A stretch of DNA of 64,000 bases from Eubacterium sp. OM08-24 (GCF_003438075.1 NZ_QSTA01000001.1:496001-560000); one strand, 5' to 3'; counted from the first letter of the stretch, positions 35,729 to 43,658 are shown. The notes: generated from the letters alone by a model not told the origin. Program-made: numbers and translations.

Positions 35729-37120
35729 TTATCTCAAAGCGTTTACAATAGCCTTGAAATGATTTCCTCTTTCCTCAAAATTCTTGTATAAGCCAAAGCT
35801 TGCGCTTGCAGGAGAAAGCGAAACAATATCGCCTTTCTCCGCATGGCTTGCGGCAGCCTCAACTGCCTCTTCCATATTTGTAACATTTATAATTGTAATT
35901 TCATTTTCGTTGTAGTTTTCAGCCTCAACAACGGCTTTTTCAATCTTCGGAGCAGTATCGCCGAGAAGAATGAGAACCTTAACCTTGTTGTTAATTACAG
36001 GGCCGAGCGGTTCATAAGGAATGTGCTTATCGTAACCGCCTGCAATGATAATGATTTTTTCGTCATAAAGCGAAAGTGTGCCGAGTGCTGTTCTTGTAGG
36101 GCTTGACGCAATAGAATCGTTGTAGTATTTTACGCCGTTGTACTCTCTTACAAATTCAGCTCTGTGCTCTACACCGCCAAATGTTTTGGCAACAGCCTTG
36201 ATAGTTTCAACATCAACCATACCCCATACGGCTGAAATTGCCGCAAGGTAGTTTTCAACATTATGCATACCCGGAATTTTTATGTCCTTAATATCCATAA
36301 TCTTTGTAACCTTGCCGTAGTCGCTGTAACATACGGTTGTGCCGTCAAGAAATGCGCCGTTTTCAATGCTCTGCTTTACACTGAACTTTGCAAGCTGTCC
36401 CCTTACGCTGTCGGTGAATGAATTTGCAATGTCATTGTCAAGGTTAAGCACTGCCTTTGAAAAAGCATTTTGATGAAGTACAATATTTTTCTTTGAATCT
36501 ACATACTCCTGCATATCCTTATGTATGTCAAGATGATTAGGAGCAAGGTTTGTAACCACTGCAACATCAGGACTCTTTCTCATTGAAATAAGCTGAAAGC
36601 TCGAAAGCTCCACAACTGCCACATCGTCCTCTTTGATGCTTTCAATCTCAGGGAGCAACGGCTTGCCAATGTTGCCGCCGAGGCGCACGTTAACACCGCT
36701 CGCTTTCAAAAGCTCAGAGATAATTGTTGTGGTTGTAGTTTTGCCGTCAGAACCTGTAACGGCAATAATCTTGCATGGGCAAAGGTCAAAGAAAACTTCC
36801 ATTTCTGAGGTGAGTACAACGCCCCTTTCTCTCAATGCAACAAGCTCAGGTCTGTAAAACGGTGTGCCCGGACTGCGGAAAATAATGTCGCCGTCAAGTT
36901 TTGAAAGGTAATCCTCACCCAAAACAAGCTCAGCGCCGTATTCTTTTGCTTTTACAGCATTTTCGCCGAGTGACTCAAAATCCTTTTTATCATATGCAGT
37001 AACTACTGCGCCTTTATCCGAAAACAACTTTATCAACGGCAGGTTGCTTGTACCAATGCCGATAAAGCCGACTTTTTTACCCTTTATTCCTTCAAAAAAT
37101 TTATCTGCTAAGCTGTTCAT
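35729..37120 (-). CDS. murD: UDP-N-acetylmuramoylalanine--D-glutamate ligase MurD
   Basis: Adds D-glutamate to UDP-MurNAc-L-Ala in peptidoglycan precursor synthesis. The 463 residues show the UDP-binding GFIGIGTSNLPLI-type start, the ATP loop VTGSDGKTTTTT, the TNLAPNHLDIHKDMQEY segment and the C-terminal SPASASFGLYKNFEERG motif. It is outside the mra/dcw cluster, since no mraY, murG or ftsW is nearby. A GGGGATA ribosome binding site and a consensus promoter precede it. Confidence 0.95.
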   Translation of the reverse strand: MNSLADKFFEGIKGKKVGFIGIGTSNLPLIKLFSDKGAVVTAYDKKDFESLGENAVKAKEYGAELVLGEDYLSKLDGDIIFRSPGTPFYRPELVALRERGVVLTSEMEVFFDLCPCKIIAVTGSDGKTTTTTIISELLKASGVNVRLGGNIGKPLLPEIESIKEDDVAVVELSSFQLISMRKSPDVAVVTNLAPNHLDIHKDMQEYVDSKKNIVLHQNAFSKAVLNLDNDIANSFTDSVRGQLAKFSVKQSIENGAFLDGTTVCYSDYGKVTKIMDIKDIKIPGMHNVENYLAAISAVWGMVDVETIKAVAKTFGGVEHRAEFVREYNGVKYYNDSIASSPTRTALGTLSLYDEKIIIIAGGYDKHIPYEPLGPVINNKVKVLILLGDTAPKIEKAVVEAENYNENEITIINVTNMEEAVEAAASHAEKGDIVSLSPASASFGLYKNFEERGNHFKAIVNALR

Positions 37121-37163
37121 AGAACTATCCCCTTTTATAAAGTAAGAATTACATACATATTTA

Positions 37164-37192
37164 ATTATACCTTGTTATAACAGAAAATTCAA
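37164..37192 (-). promoter_or_regulatory. Promoter of murD operon
   Basis: TTGAAT (37187-37192) and TATAAT (37164-37169) on the minus strand with a 17-bp spacer, about 43 bp from the start codon. Confidence 0.7.
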
Positions 37193-37248
37193 CCGTAAAC
37201 AGCATATTGCAATATAAATTTTCACAAATGCTTTTCGACTTTAAATAC

Positions 37249-37277
37249 TTGATTTAAACAAGTACATATGATACAAT
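37249..37277 (+). promoter_or_regulatory. Promoter of the SDR gene
   Basis: TTGATT (37249-37254) and TACAAT (37272-37277) with a 17-bp spacer. It overlaps an in-frame ATG at 37268, which therefore cannot be the real start of the SDR gene. Confidence 0.6.
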
Positions 37278-37312
37278 TATTTTTACAGATACAGTACGCA
37301 AAAGGAGGATTT

Positions 37313-38071
37313 ATGTATAATTTAAAAGGAAAAACCGCTGTAATTACAGGCGGTAATTCAGGAGTAGGTGCCGCAACGGCTATGCTCTTTGCAAAAAGCG
37401 GAGCAAATGTTGTAATCAGTGCACGCCGTCAGGCGGCTCTTGATGAGGTTGCATCTAAAATCAAAGCAGAAGGCGGTAATGTGCTTACCGTTTTGACCGA
37501 CATTTCAAAAGATGAAGATTGTAAAAATCTTATGAAAGCAACCGTAGATAAATTCGGCGGTGTTGATATTTTGGTAAACAATGCGGGTGTTCTCGACACC
37601 GGTCTTGCCCCTATCGATAAGTTTGACGATGTTGAAATTCAAAAATTGATTTCAATTAATCAGGTCGGTACAATGCAGTGTATTCGTGCGGCTCTTGAAT
37701 ATATGCAAGAGGGTTCGTCTATCGTAAATGTTGCTTCTGTTGCCGGAGTAAACGGCGGTGGCGGCGCTGCTTATGTTTCTACCAAATCCGCAGTCATCGG
37801 TATTACAAAGCATACCGCTTTACTTCTTGCCGACAAATACATTCGCTGTAATGCAATTTGTCCGGGTACAATAGTTACACCTATGACTATGAATATCAAG
37901 CCTGAAAATCTTGATATGAGAATGTTTGGTGCAATGAGCAAACACGCTGACTTAAAGATAAAGCCTTGTATGGCAGAAGATGTTGCAAATATTATAGAAT
38001 TTTTCGCATCCGATAATTCAAAGGCACTTACAGGTCAGATTTTAGTAAGCGATTTCGGTGCGTCGCTCTAA
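37313..38071 (+). CDS. Short-chain dehydrogenase/reductase (SDR family)
   Basis: A 252-residue classical SDR oxidoreductase. The cofactor loop TGGNSGVGAATA is at about 11-22. NNAGV, the catalytic Ser region (NVASVAG), and the YxxxK pair in AAYVSTKSA follow, then the CPGTIVTPM segment. The Arg after beta-2 (SARRQ) suggests a preference for NADP. The substrate is unknown. The ATG at 37313 has AAAGGAGGA just upstream. It stands alone, followed by a strong terminator. Confidence 0.9.
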   Translation: MYNLKGKTAVITGGNSGVGAATAMLFAKSGANVVISARRQAALDEVASKIKAEGGNVLTVLTDISKDEDCKNLMKATVDKFGGVDILVNNAGVLDTGLAPIDKFDDVEIQKLISINQVGTMQCIRAALEYMQEGSSIVNVASVAGVNGGGGAAYVSTKSAVIGITKHTALLLADKYIRCNAICPGTIVTPMTMNIKPENLDMRMFGAMSKHADLKIKPCMAEDVANIIEFFASDNSKALTGQILVSDFGASL

Positions 38072-38098
38072 TGCTCTGTCACATACAATTAAATTTAT

Positions 38099-38131
38099 AC
38101 GGGAGTAGGATTTGTCTTACTCCCGTTTTTT
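38099..38131 (+). terminator. Terminator of the SDR gene
   Basis: A 9-bp stem (ACGGGAGTA at 38099-38107 with TACTCCCGT at 38118-38126) followed by TTTTT. Confidence 0.9.
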
Positions 38132-38141
38132 ACTTTGCGTA

Positions 38142-38170
38142 TTGCTAAAAAATAAGTTAAATGCTAAAAT
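38142..38170 (+). promoter_or_regulatory. Promoter of the MocR/PdxR gene
   Basis: TTGCTA (38142-38147) and TAAAAT (38165-38170) with a 17-bp spacer. The start site would lie only about 10 nt before the ATG at 38187. Confidence 0.55.
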
Positions 38171-38186
38171 ATCTAAGGGTGATAAA

Positions 38187-39557
38187 ATGCTCTATGATTT
38201 CATAATTATTGATAAAAATTCCGATACACCGCTTTATATGCAAATTTATGCGTCTATAAGGCGCTCTGTTGAAAACGGTAGTCTTGTAAAGAATACAAAA
38301 TTGCCGTCAGTGCGCCAGCTTTCAAGCGGACTTGAGGTGTCAAAAACCACCGTATCTGCCGCCTATGAGCAGCTTTGTGTTGAGGGATACATAAAAAACA
38401 AGCCGCAGAGTGGATACTATGTTGAGGCGCAATTTGAGAACGCTCCGAAAAAAAGCGAAAACAGCCATAGTTCGTCTGTTGCGCAAATCAAACGATACGA
38501 TTACGATTTCAGCGGTAAAAGCATTGACGATAAAATCATTAATATTGACGAATGGAAAAAGTATGTTAAAGAAGTAATAAACACAGGCTATATGCTTATG
38601 TCTTACGGTGAACCGCAGGGCGAAACCGTACTTAGAAATGCTTTGCAAAAATACAGCCTCGGTGTGCGAAGTGTAAACACAAGCGCCGAAAACATTGTTG
38701 TGGGTGCAGGTACACAGCTTTTGCTGTATTTGCTCTGTTCGCTTGTAGGCACAGATAAAACCGTTGCAATTGCAAAGTCAAGCTATATACAGGCTGAGTT
38801 TATTTTTAAAACTCTCGGGCTTGATATAAAATATTTTGATAGCGACAGCAAGGGAATTAAAATATCTTCTCTTGAAAAACTAAATCCCGATATGGTGCTG
38901 ATAAATCCGAATTTTATTGCCGAAAACGGTATGAGTATGCCTGTAAGCCGCCGTCTTGAACTTATTAAGTGGGCGCAGGAAAATGACTGTATAATAATCG
39001 AGGACGACTACAACGGCGAACTGAGATACAGTACGCACCCCATGCCATGCGTGCAGAATTACGACATTGAAAATACGGTATATCTCGGCTCTTTCTCAAA
39101 AATTCTTTTGCCGTCAGTAAGAATAAGCTATATGGTACTGCCCGACAAATTACTTAAGAAGTACCGACAAATCAGTCCGTATATAAACCAAACCGCCTCG
39201 AAAACCGAGCAAAACGCACTTGCAAAATATCTTGAAAACCGCAGACTTGATGCACATTTAAGAAAGGCAAGACGAGTTTATCTTGAAAAAAGTAAGCTGA
39301 TTACCGAGTGTGTATATAAATATTTTGGCAATGACACTCAGATAATATTCAACGAAACCTCGCTTTATATTTCTGTAAAGCTGAAAGGTGTTTCCGATTA
39401 CGATAAGGTGTGCAAGGCACTTGACAAAAACAGCGTTGCCGTAATGCCGGAAAAAGCTGAAATAAATGCGCTGAGCCTTAGCTTTTCAGGTATTTCTATT
39501 GATAAAATAGACGAAGGAATTAGGAAAATAAGCGAAATTGTAAACAGTATACTTTAG
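38187..39557 (+). CDS. MocR/PdxR-type GntR regulator with aminotransferase domain
   Basis: A 456-residue transcription factor. The N-terminus (about 1-75) is a GntR winged helix: PLYMQIYASIRRSVENG, then LPSVRQLSSGLEVSKTTVSAAYEQL. A linker leads to a fold-type I aminotransferase-like domain (about 100-456) with the PLP lysine in SFSK within LGSFSKILLPSVRISY. Such proteins sense PLP or amino acids and control, for example, pyridoxal synthesis or GABA use. The target is unknown; no vitamin B6 genes are adjacent. The start at 38187 follows AAGGGTGA; the frame from 38112 starts inside the preceding terminator. Confidence 0.9.
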   Translation: MLYDFIIIDKNSDTPLYMQIYASIRRSVENGSLVKNTKLPSVRQLSSGLEVSKTTVSAAYEQLCVEGYIKNKPQSGYYVEAQFENAPKKSENSHSSSVAQIKRYDYDFSGKSIDDKIINIDEWKKYVKEVINTGYMLMSYGEPQGETVLRNALQKYSLGVRSVNTSAENIVVGAGTQLLLYLLCSLVGTDKTVAIAKSSYIQAEFIFKTLGLDIKYFDSDSKGIKISSLEKLNPDMVLINPNFIAENGMSMPVSRRLELIKWAQENDCIIIEDDYNGELRYSTHPMPCVQNYDIENTVYLGSFSKILLPSVRISYMVLPDKLLKKYRQISPYINQTASKTEQNALAKYLENRRLDAHLRKARRVYLEKSKLITECVYKYFGNDTQIIFNETSLYISVKLKGVSDYDKVCKALDKNSVAVMPEKAEINALSLSFSGISIDKIDEGIRKISEIVNSIL

Positions 39558-39589
39558 CAATAAAACTCCAAATTAAAAATCATAAAAGC

Positions 39590-39625
39590 AAACAGGTGAC
39601 CTTACTTTTGTAAAGTCACCTGTTT
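39590..39625 (+). terminator. Bidirectional terminator between MocR and Xre genes
   Basis: A 10-bp stem (AACAGGTGAC at 39591-39600 with GTCACCTGTT near 39614-39623) with an inner partial stem. T-rich on the plus side (TTTT) and moderately on the minus side, so it can serve both convergent genes. Confidence 0.85.
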
Positions 39626-39665
39626 TAACGGTAGGAAATAATATAATAAAAACAATCAAGCAAAA

Positions 39666-39926
39666 TTAATTTTTGATCTTTTCATCTCTGCCGAGAAGAT
39701 AATCAACAGATACCTCAAGAATGTCTGCAAGTGCAACAAGCTCAACATCTGTTACAAATCTTATCTGTCCCTCGAGCTTAGAAAGACCCGATGCGTTCAT
39801 ATCTACTCCGCTTACCTGAAGCTGAGCAAGGAGTTCTTTTTGTTTCATTCCCTTTTGCTTACGAACGCTTTCAACCCTGTGTCCAATCAAGTTTCTGTCG
39901 CCCAAATCCTGTTTACGAAGTCTCAT
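39666..39926 (-). CDS. Xre-family helix-turn-helix regulator
   Basis: An 86-residue protein with a HTH_3 domain at about 14-80: IGHRVESVRKQKGMKQKELLAQL, recognition around GVDMNASGLSKLEGQ, then VELVALADILEVSVDYLLG. The start has GGGGAGAGAG upstream. It is a lone gene with a consensus promoter; its targets are unknown. The basic N-terminal stretch (RLRKQDLGDRN) precedes the domain. Confidence 0.87.
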   Translation of the reverse strand: MRLRKQDLGDRNLIGHRVESVRKQKGMKQKELLAQLQVSGVDMNASGLSKLEGQIRFVTDVELVALADILEVSVDYLLGRDEKIKN

Positions 39927-40300
39927 TTTTCTCTCTCCCCAAAATTTATATTTCTTTTTTAAAATTCTTTAAAAACATTGTAGACTTATTATATTACTTT
40001 ATTAGAAAAAAAACAAGGCTTTTTTGTAAATATTTTTAAAAATTTGAAATTTTTTTGAAGTTTAAATTACAACACTATAATATTTAGCGAATACTAACAA
40101 ACAATGGTAATTTATATTGTCGATATTACATAGATTTTTAAAATTTTAGTTCATATGTGGAAAATTGTGAGTTGTTTAATAATTATATTTCAAAATGTTA
40201 AAATATGTTAATTCTCCTGTAAAAATATATTCTGCTTATATCGACTATAATTATTACAAAATAGTTACATAAATGTAATTTTTAAAAATTAGCTGACCGC
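39927..40300. other. AT-rich intergenic region between Xre and dinB
   Basis: About 370 bp, strongly AT-rich. Apart from the Xre promoter at 39988-40016 I see no gene, RNA or repeat in it. Short runs of A and T may be curved DNA. The dinB promoter begins at 40301. Confidence 0.6.
39988..40016 (-). promoter_or_regulatory. Promoter of the 39666 Xre gene
   Basis: TTGTTT (40011-40016) and TATAAT (39988-39993) on the minus strand, 17-bp spacer, about 60 bp from the ATG. Confidence 0.6.
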
Positions 40301-40347
40301 TTGACATCCAAGAACATCTGTTCTATAATTTAATAAAACATTTGTTC
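40301..40347 (+). promoter_or_regulatory. SOS-type promoter of dinB with two LexA boxes
   Basis: A perfect TTGACA (40301-40306), 17-bp spacer and TATAAT (40324-40329). The spacer contains GAACATCTGTTC (40312-40323), a perfect GAAC-N4-GTTC LexA (DinR) box. A second, one-mismatch box AAACATTTGTTC lies at 40336-40347 over the predicted start site. LexA binding would block the promoter directly, so dinB and the two genes after it should be induced by DNA damage. Confidence 0.88.
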
Positions 40348-40359
40348 GAGATGGTAAGT

Positions 40360-41634
40360 ATGAAAATTTGTGACGCAGTAAATTCTGACCAATATAAAAG
40401 TGATCGTGCTATTTTGCATAGCGACTGCAACTGCTTTTACGCAAGTGTGGAATGTCTTTTGAATCCGAATATAAGAGATTTGCCTGTTGCGGTGAGCGGT
40501 GACGCAGAAAACAGACATGGCATTATCCTTGCGAAAAATGAAATAGCAAAAAGATACAGTGTAAAAACAGGCGAGGCTATATGGCAGGCAAAGAAAAAAT
40601 GTCCTCAGCTTTTGACTGTTCCGGCACGACTTGATGTTTACAAAAAGTTTTCCGACAAGGTACGCAGAATTTACGCAGAATACACCGATATGGTAGAGCC
40701 TTTTGGACTTGACGAGTCGTGGCTTGATATTTCTCAAAATTACAAAAGTGATGTGCTCACCGTTGCAAAGGAGATTTCAGAGCGAGTAAAGGACGAAATC
40801 GGCATTACTGTAAGCATAGGCGTAAGTTTTAATAAAATTTTCGCTAAGTTTGGCAGTGACTACAAAAAGCCCGACGCCATTACCTGCATTACAAGAGATA
40901 ATTATAAAAATCTTGTTTGGAATTCTCCTGCAAGCGACCTGCTCTATGTGGGAGGTGCTACACGAAAAAGACTTGAGCAGATTGGGATTTACACAATAGG
41001 CGACATTGCAAATGCTCCGATTGGTCTGCTGAGGACTCAACTCGGCAAATGGGGCGACTTAATCTACGGCTTTGCAAACGGCTATGACTCATCCCCCGTT
41101 GCAAAAATTGGCGAGTATTCCGAGGTAAAATCAATAGGAAATTCAACTACGGCTGTTCGTGATTTAAAAAATCTTGAGGACATTAAGGTTATTGCCTATG
41201 TGTTGTGTGACAGTGTGTGCAGGCGAATGCGTGAACAGGGCTTTGTGGGCAAAACCGTATGCATATATATGCGTGATACCAAGCTCTCCACTATCAGCAG
41301 ACAGCACACTATGGGCACATATACTGCACTTACAAGCGAAATCACAAAGGTAGCTATGGCGTTGTTTAAAGAAAATTTTGACATCAAAAAGCCACTGCGC
41401 AGTATAGGCGTTTCCGTTACAGATTTTGCACACGATAATCTTCCCAGACAAATGGACATTTTTTCGGACGAAAGCAAAATAATTGCTGAAGAAAAGCTTG
41501 ATAAAACCTTGGACAGGCTCAAGCAACGCTTTGGCAATTATATTATTCGTCCCGCATCACTCTTGACCGACAGGGGTCTGTCTGCCTTTAATCCAAAAGA
41601 CGAACACACAATTCACCCTGTCGGTTATCTGTGA
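40360..41634 (+). CDS. dinB: Y-family DNA polymerase IV (DinB)
   Basis: An error-prone translesion polymerase. The 424 residues contain the catalytic acids in AILHSDCNCFYASVE near the N-terminus and FGLDESWLDIS around 100-110. The SIGVSFNKIFAKFGSDYKKP block, a thumb with helix-hairpin-helix (RLEQIGIYTIGDIA), and the little-finger domain follow. At 364-368 QMDIF resembles a beta-clamp-binding motif. ATG 40360 is preferred; ATG 40351 and TTG 40342 are also in frame, but GAGATGG best fits 40360. It leads a three-gene operon controlled by LexA boxes. UmuC/UvrX-like polymerases are the nearest alternative. Confidence 0.93.
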   Translation: MKICDAVNSDQYKSDRAILHSDCNCFYASVECLLNPNIRDLPVAVSGDAENRHGIILAKNEIAKRYSVKTGEAIWQAKKKCPQLLTVPARLDVYKKFSDKVRRIYAEYTDMVEPFGLDESWLDISQNYKSDVLTVAKEISERVKDEIGITVSIGVSFNKIFAKFGSDYKKPDAITCITRDNYKNLVWNSPASDLLYVGGATRKRLEQIGIYTIGDIANAPIGLLRTQLGKWGDLIYGFANGYDSSPVAKIGEYSEVKSIGNSTTAVRDLKNLEDIKVIAYVLCDSVCRRMREQGFVGKTVCIYMRDTKLSTISRQHTMGTYTALTSEITKVAMALFKENFDIKKPLRSIGVSVTDFAHDNLPRQMDIFSDESKIIAEEKLDKTLDRLKQRFGNYIIRPASLLTDRGLSAFNPKDEHTIHPVGYL

Positions 41635-41657
41635 ACTAAGGTTTACAGGAGGCACCT

Positions 41658-41897
41658 ATGCTTAAAAAATATATTAAAGTTACCGCAACATTTGACTGTG
41701 ACGGCAGTCTTGTGCCCGACTATCTTTTTTGGGATGACAACAGGCGCTACAAAATCGACCGCATAACAGATGTGCGATATGCATCTTCGCTTAAAGCAGG
41801 CGGCTGCGGTATTCGTTACACTTGCAGGATTCTCGGAAAAGAACGGTATGTTTTTCTTGAAGAAAACAAGTGGTTTGTTGAAGTAAAAGAATGCTGA
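41658..41897 (+). CDS. Small protein of the dinB operon, function unknown
   Basis: A 79-residue protein with a GGAGG ribosome binding site, lying 23 nt after dinB and 9 nt before the radical SAM gene. It shows the pattern DGSLVPDYLFWDDNRRYKIDRI, then GGCGIRYTCRIL and a C-terminal FLEENKWFVEVKE, suggesting a small beta-barrel fold. The G-x-x-x-P with a W and a Y spaced after it recalls short proteins (DUF6504 type) encoded beside Y-family polymerases in Actinobacteria; that link is only an impression. Co-transcription with dinB implies a DNA-damage role. Confidence 0.75.
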   Translation: MLKKYIKVTATFDCDGSLVPDYLFWDDNRRYKIDRITDVRYASSLKAGGCGIRYTCRILGKERYVFLEENKWFVEVKEC

Positions 41898-41906
41898 GGT
41901 GTTTTT

Positions 41907-42791
41907 ATGCATAAAGTTAAAGCTAAGGGCATTTTGTCAGCCTCAAACGGTATCAACATATACAGAGGTTGTCAGCATGGATGTATTTACTGCGATTCAC
42001 GCAGTGACTGCTATCAGATGAAACATAAATTTGAGGATATTGAAGTAAAAGAAAATGCACCCGAACTTCTCGAAAAGGCTTTGGCATCTAAAAGAAAGCT
42101 GTGTATGATTGGTACAGGCGCTATGAGCGACCCGTATATTCCGCTTGAAAAGGAATTAATGCTTACGAGAAAATGCCTTGAAATTATAGAAAAGCACTGC
42201 TTTGGTGCGACTGTTCATACTAAATCGGCAAGCGTTATGCGTGATATTGATATTCTTGAGAAAATAAACCGAAAAAGCAAAGCTGTACTGCAAATGACGC
42301 TTACAACAGCCGATGAAAATCTCTGTAAAATTATCGAGCCTAATGTTTCGTCAACAGCCGAAAGAGTAAGAACTCTCAACGAATTTCACAATGCAAATAT
42401 TCCGACTGTGGTGTGGCTCTCGCCGTTTTTACCATTTATAAACGATAGCCAAGAAAACATTGACGCACTGCTTGATTATTGCATAAAAGCAGGTGTAAAA
42501 GGTATTATTTGCTTTAAAATAGGCGTTACATTACGCAACGGCGACAGGGAATATTTTTACAGTCAGCTTGACAAATATTTTCCTGCAATGAAAGAACGGT
42601 ATATAAAGACTTATGGCAACGCATATGATGTTGCAAGCAAAAACAATGATTTCCTTATGAAAAGGATAGAAAATGTATGCCGAAAAGAGGGCATTATGTT
42701 TGGAATAGAAAGGGTATTTTCGTATCTGCACGAATATGAAAACAAATATGAAAGTCAAAATAAACAGCTTAGCCTGTTTGATAATATATAA
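41907..42791 (+). CDS. Radical SAM protein (SPL/COG1533-like) with C-terminal beta-clamp-binding motif
   Basis: A 294-residue radical SAM enzyme with the [4Fe-4S] motif C22-x3-C26-x2-C29 (GCQHGCIYCDS). Blocks such as IGTGAMSDPYIPLEKEL, HTKSASVMRDIDIL, MTLTTADE and VWLSPFLPFIND match the SplB/COG1533 group, whose best-known member is spore photoproduct lyase. The tail ends QLSLFDNI; QLSLF (287-291) is a perfect beta-sliding-clamp-binding pentapeptide. The gene is third in the LexA-controlled dinB operon, with GAGGTG before its ATG. I infer a DNA-repair or lesion-processing role at the replication fork; the reaction is unknown. Confidence 0.85.
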   Translation: MHKVKAKGILSASNGINIYRGCQHGCIYCDSRSDCYQMKHKFEDIEVKENAPELLEKALASKRKLCMIGTGAMSDPYIPLEKELMLTRKCLEIIEKHCFGATVHTKSASVMRDIDILEKINRKSKAVLQMTLTTADENLCKIIEPNVSSTAERVRTLNEFHNANIPTVVWLSPFLPFINDSQENIDALLDYCIKAGVKGIICFKIGVTLRNGDREYFYSQLDKYFPAMKERYIKTYGNAYDVASKNNDFLMKRIENVCRKEGIMFGIERVFSYLHEYENKYESQNKQLSLFDNI

Positions 42792-42795
42792 ACAA

Positions 42796-42832
42796 AAAGA
42801 TATACAGCGTAAAATCACTGTATATCTTTTTT
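42796..42832 (+). terminator. Terminator of the dinB operon
   Basis: A perfect 12-bp stem (42796-42807 with 42818-42829) followed by TTT, right after the radical SAM gene. Confidence 0.9.
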
Positions 42833-42855
42833 AATGAATTATTTTCTTACATACA

Positions 42856-43347
42856 TCAAGCCTCTTCGTGAGGTGGCTGCATAGCATTTTCTTTATTTTT
42901 ACCTCTGCGGAAAATCAATCTGAAAATAAGGCGAACAAACGGGCCACAATAGAACATTTGATAGCAGATAGCCATTGGGAAATTAAGCGCCCAGGTCTGT
43001 ACCCATGTACCGAATGACGGTGTTTTGAAAAGGCAAGTAGCAATAAGGCTCATTGTAGGGCACATAATGCAGCAAATGCAGATTGAAATAGCATATGTAA
43101 TAAACTGTGGCTTGTCAGTAGGTTTCATTACAGTAAAAGCGAGCTTTGCGGCAATTTTACCGACAATAAAAAATTCAAGAATAAAAGCGGTCGGAGCCAT
43201 AAAAATCAGTTCGTGCGTTGCCGCAAGAAAAGTTGTTCCGTCAACCTTGCCCGTATTAAGTGCAACATTGTAAACAATCATTCCGTACACCATAACGGTT
43301 GCCATAATGGCAGTAAATACTACATCTTCAAGTTTGTTTTTTGGCAT
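42856..43347 (-). CDS. DUF2798-like four-helix membrane protein
   Basis: A 163-residue membrane protein with four predicted helices at about 9-28, 40-62, 75-100 and 115-140. The polar residues in the first helix pair (FTAIMATVMVYGMIVYNVAL) and a second similar unit fit the duplicated DUF2798 family of unknown function. A basic cytoplasmic tail (RRGKNKENAMQ) ends it. The ATG at 43347 follows GGGAGG; the frame from 43371 is rejected. It has its own promoter and a structured leader of about 105 nt. Confidence 0.8.
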   Translation of the reverse strand: MPKNKLEDVVFTAIMATVMVYGMIVYNVALNTGKVDGTTFLAATHELIFMAPTAFILEFFIVGKIAAKLAFTVMKPTDKPQFITYAISICICCIMCPTMSLIATCLFKTPSFGTWVQTWALNFPMAICYQMFYCGPFVRLIFRLIFRRGKNKENAMQPPHEEA

Positions 43348-43454
43348 AATAAAGTCCTCCCATGATAACATTAGCTATGTGTTGTTCGTTATCATCCGGA
43401 GGATGTGCGTTTCCAATAAGACCATATATTATGTTGTATTTTGCTGAAATCAGC
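43348..43454 (-). promoter_or_regulatory. Structured leader of the DUF2798-like gene
   Basis: The predicted 5' leader holds two inverted repeats. GATAAC/GTTATC arms (TGATAAC and GTTATCA, about 43374-43405) flank a 19-nt loop just before the GGGAGG ribosome binding site, and a small CATCC/GGATG hairpin lies next to it. No known riboswitch class was recognised. It could be an operator, a translational control hairpin or neither. Confidence 0.4.
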
Positions 43455-43460
43455 TTGAAT

Positions 43461-43489
43461 ATAATAGCATACTAACAAATAAATGTCAA
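43461..43489 (-). promoter_or_regulatory. Promoter of the DUF2798-like gene
   Basis: A perfect TTGACA (43484-43489) and TATTAT (43461-43466) with a 17-bp spacer on the minus strand. Confidence 0.78.
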
Positions 43490-43502
43490 GAATTTTTTTA
43501 TT

Positions 43503-43547
43503 AAACGCAGGCAATACTTAGATTTCTAAGTATCAGCCTGCGTTTTA
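43503..43547 (-). terminator. Terminator region between uvrA and the DUF2798-like gene
   Basis: An outer 10-bp stem (AAACGCAGGC at 43503-43512 with GCCTGCGTTT at 43536-43545) encloses an inner ACTTAGA/TCTAAGT stem. It lies about 110 bp beyond the uvrA stop. T-rich on the plus side, less on the minus side, so its efficiency for uvrA is uncertain. The remaining 43548-43658 contains a second imperfect inverted repeat and no gene. Confidence 0.65.
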
Positions 43548-43658
43548 TTTAGAAATTTTTATTAAGTTTTTCAATAGTTGGGGTAAATTATGGTTTATAG
43601 AAATATTCATAAAACAATTATAAAAGTTTGTTTAACCATAATTATCCCACAACGCTGT

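Noticed and set aside
37268..37312. Earlier ATG start of the SDR gene
   Set aside because: It overlaps the -10 region of the predicted promoter, while the ATG at 37313 has a perfect ribosome binding site.
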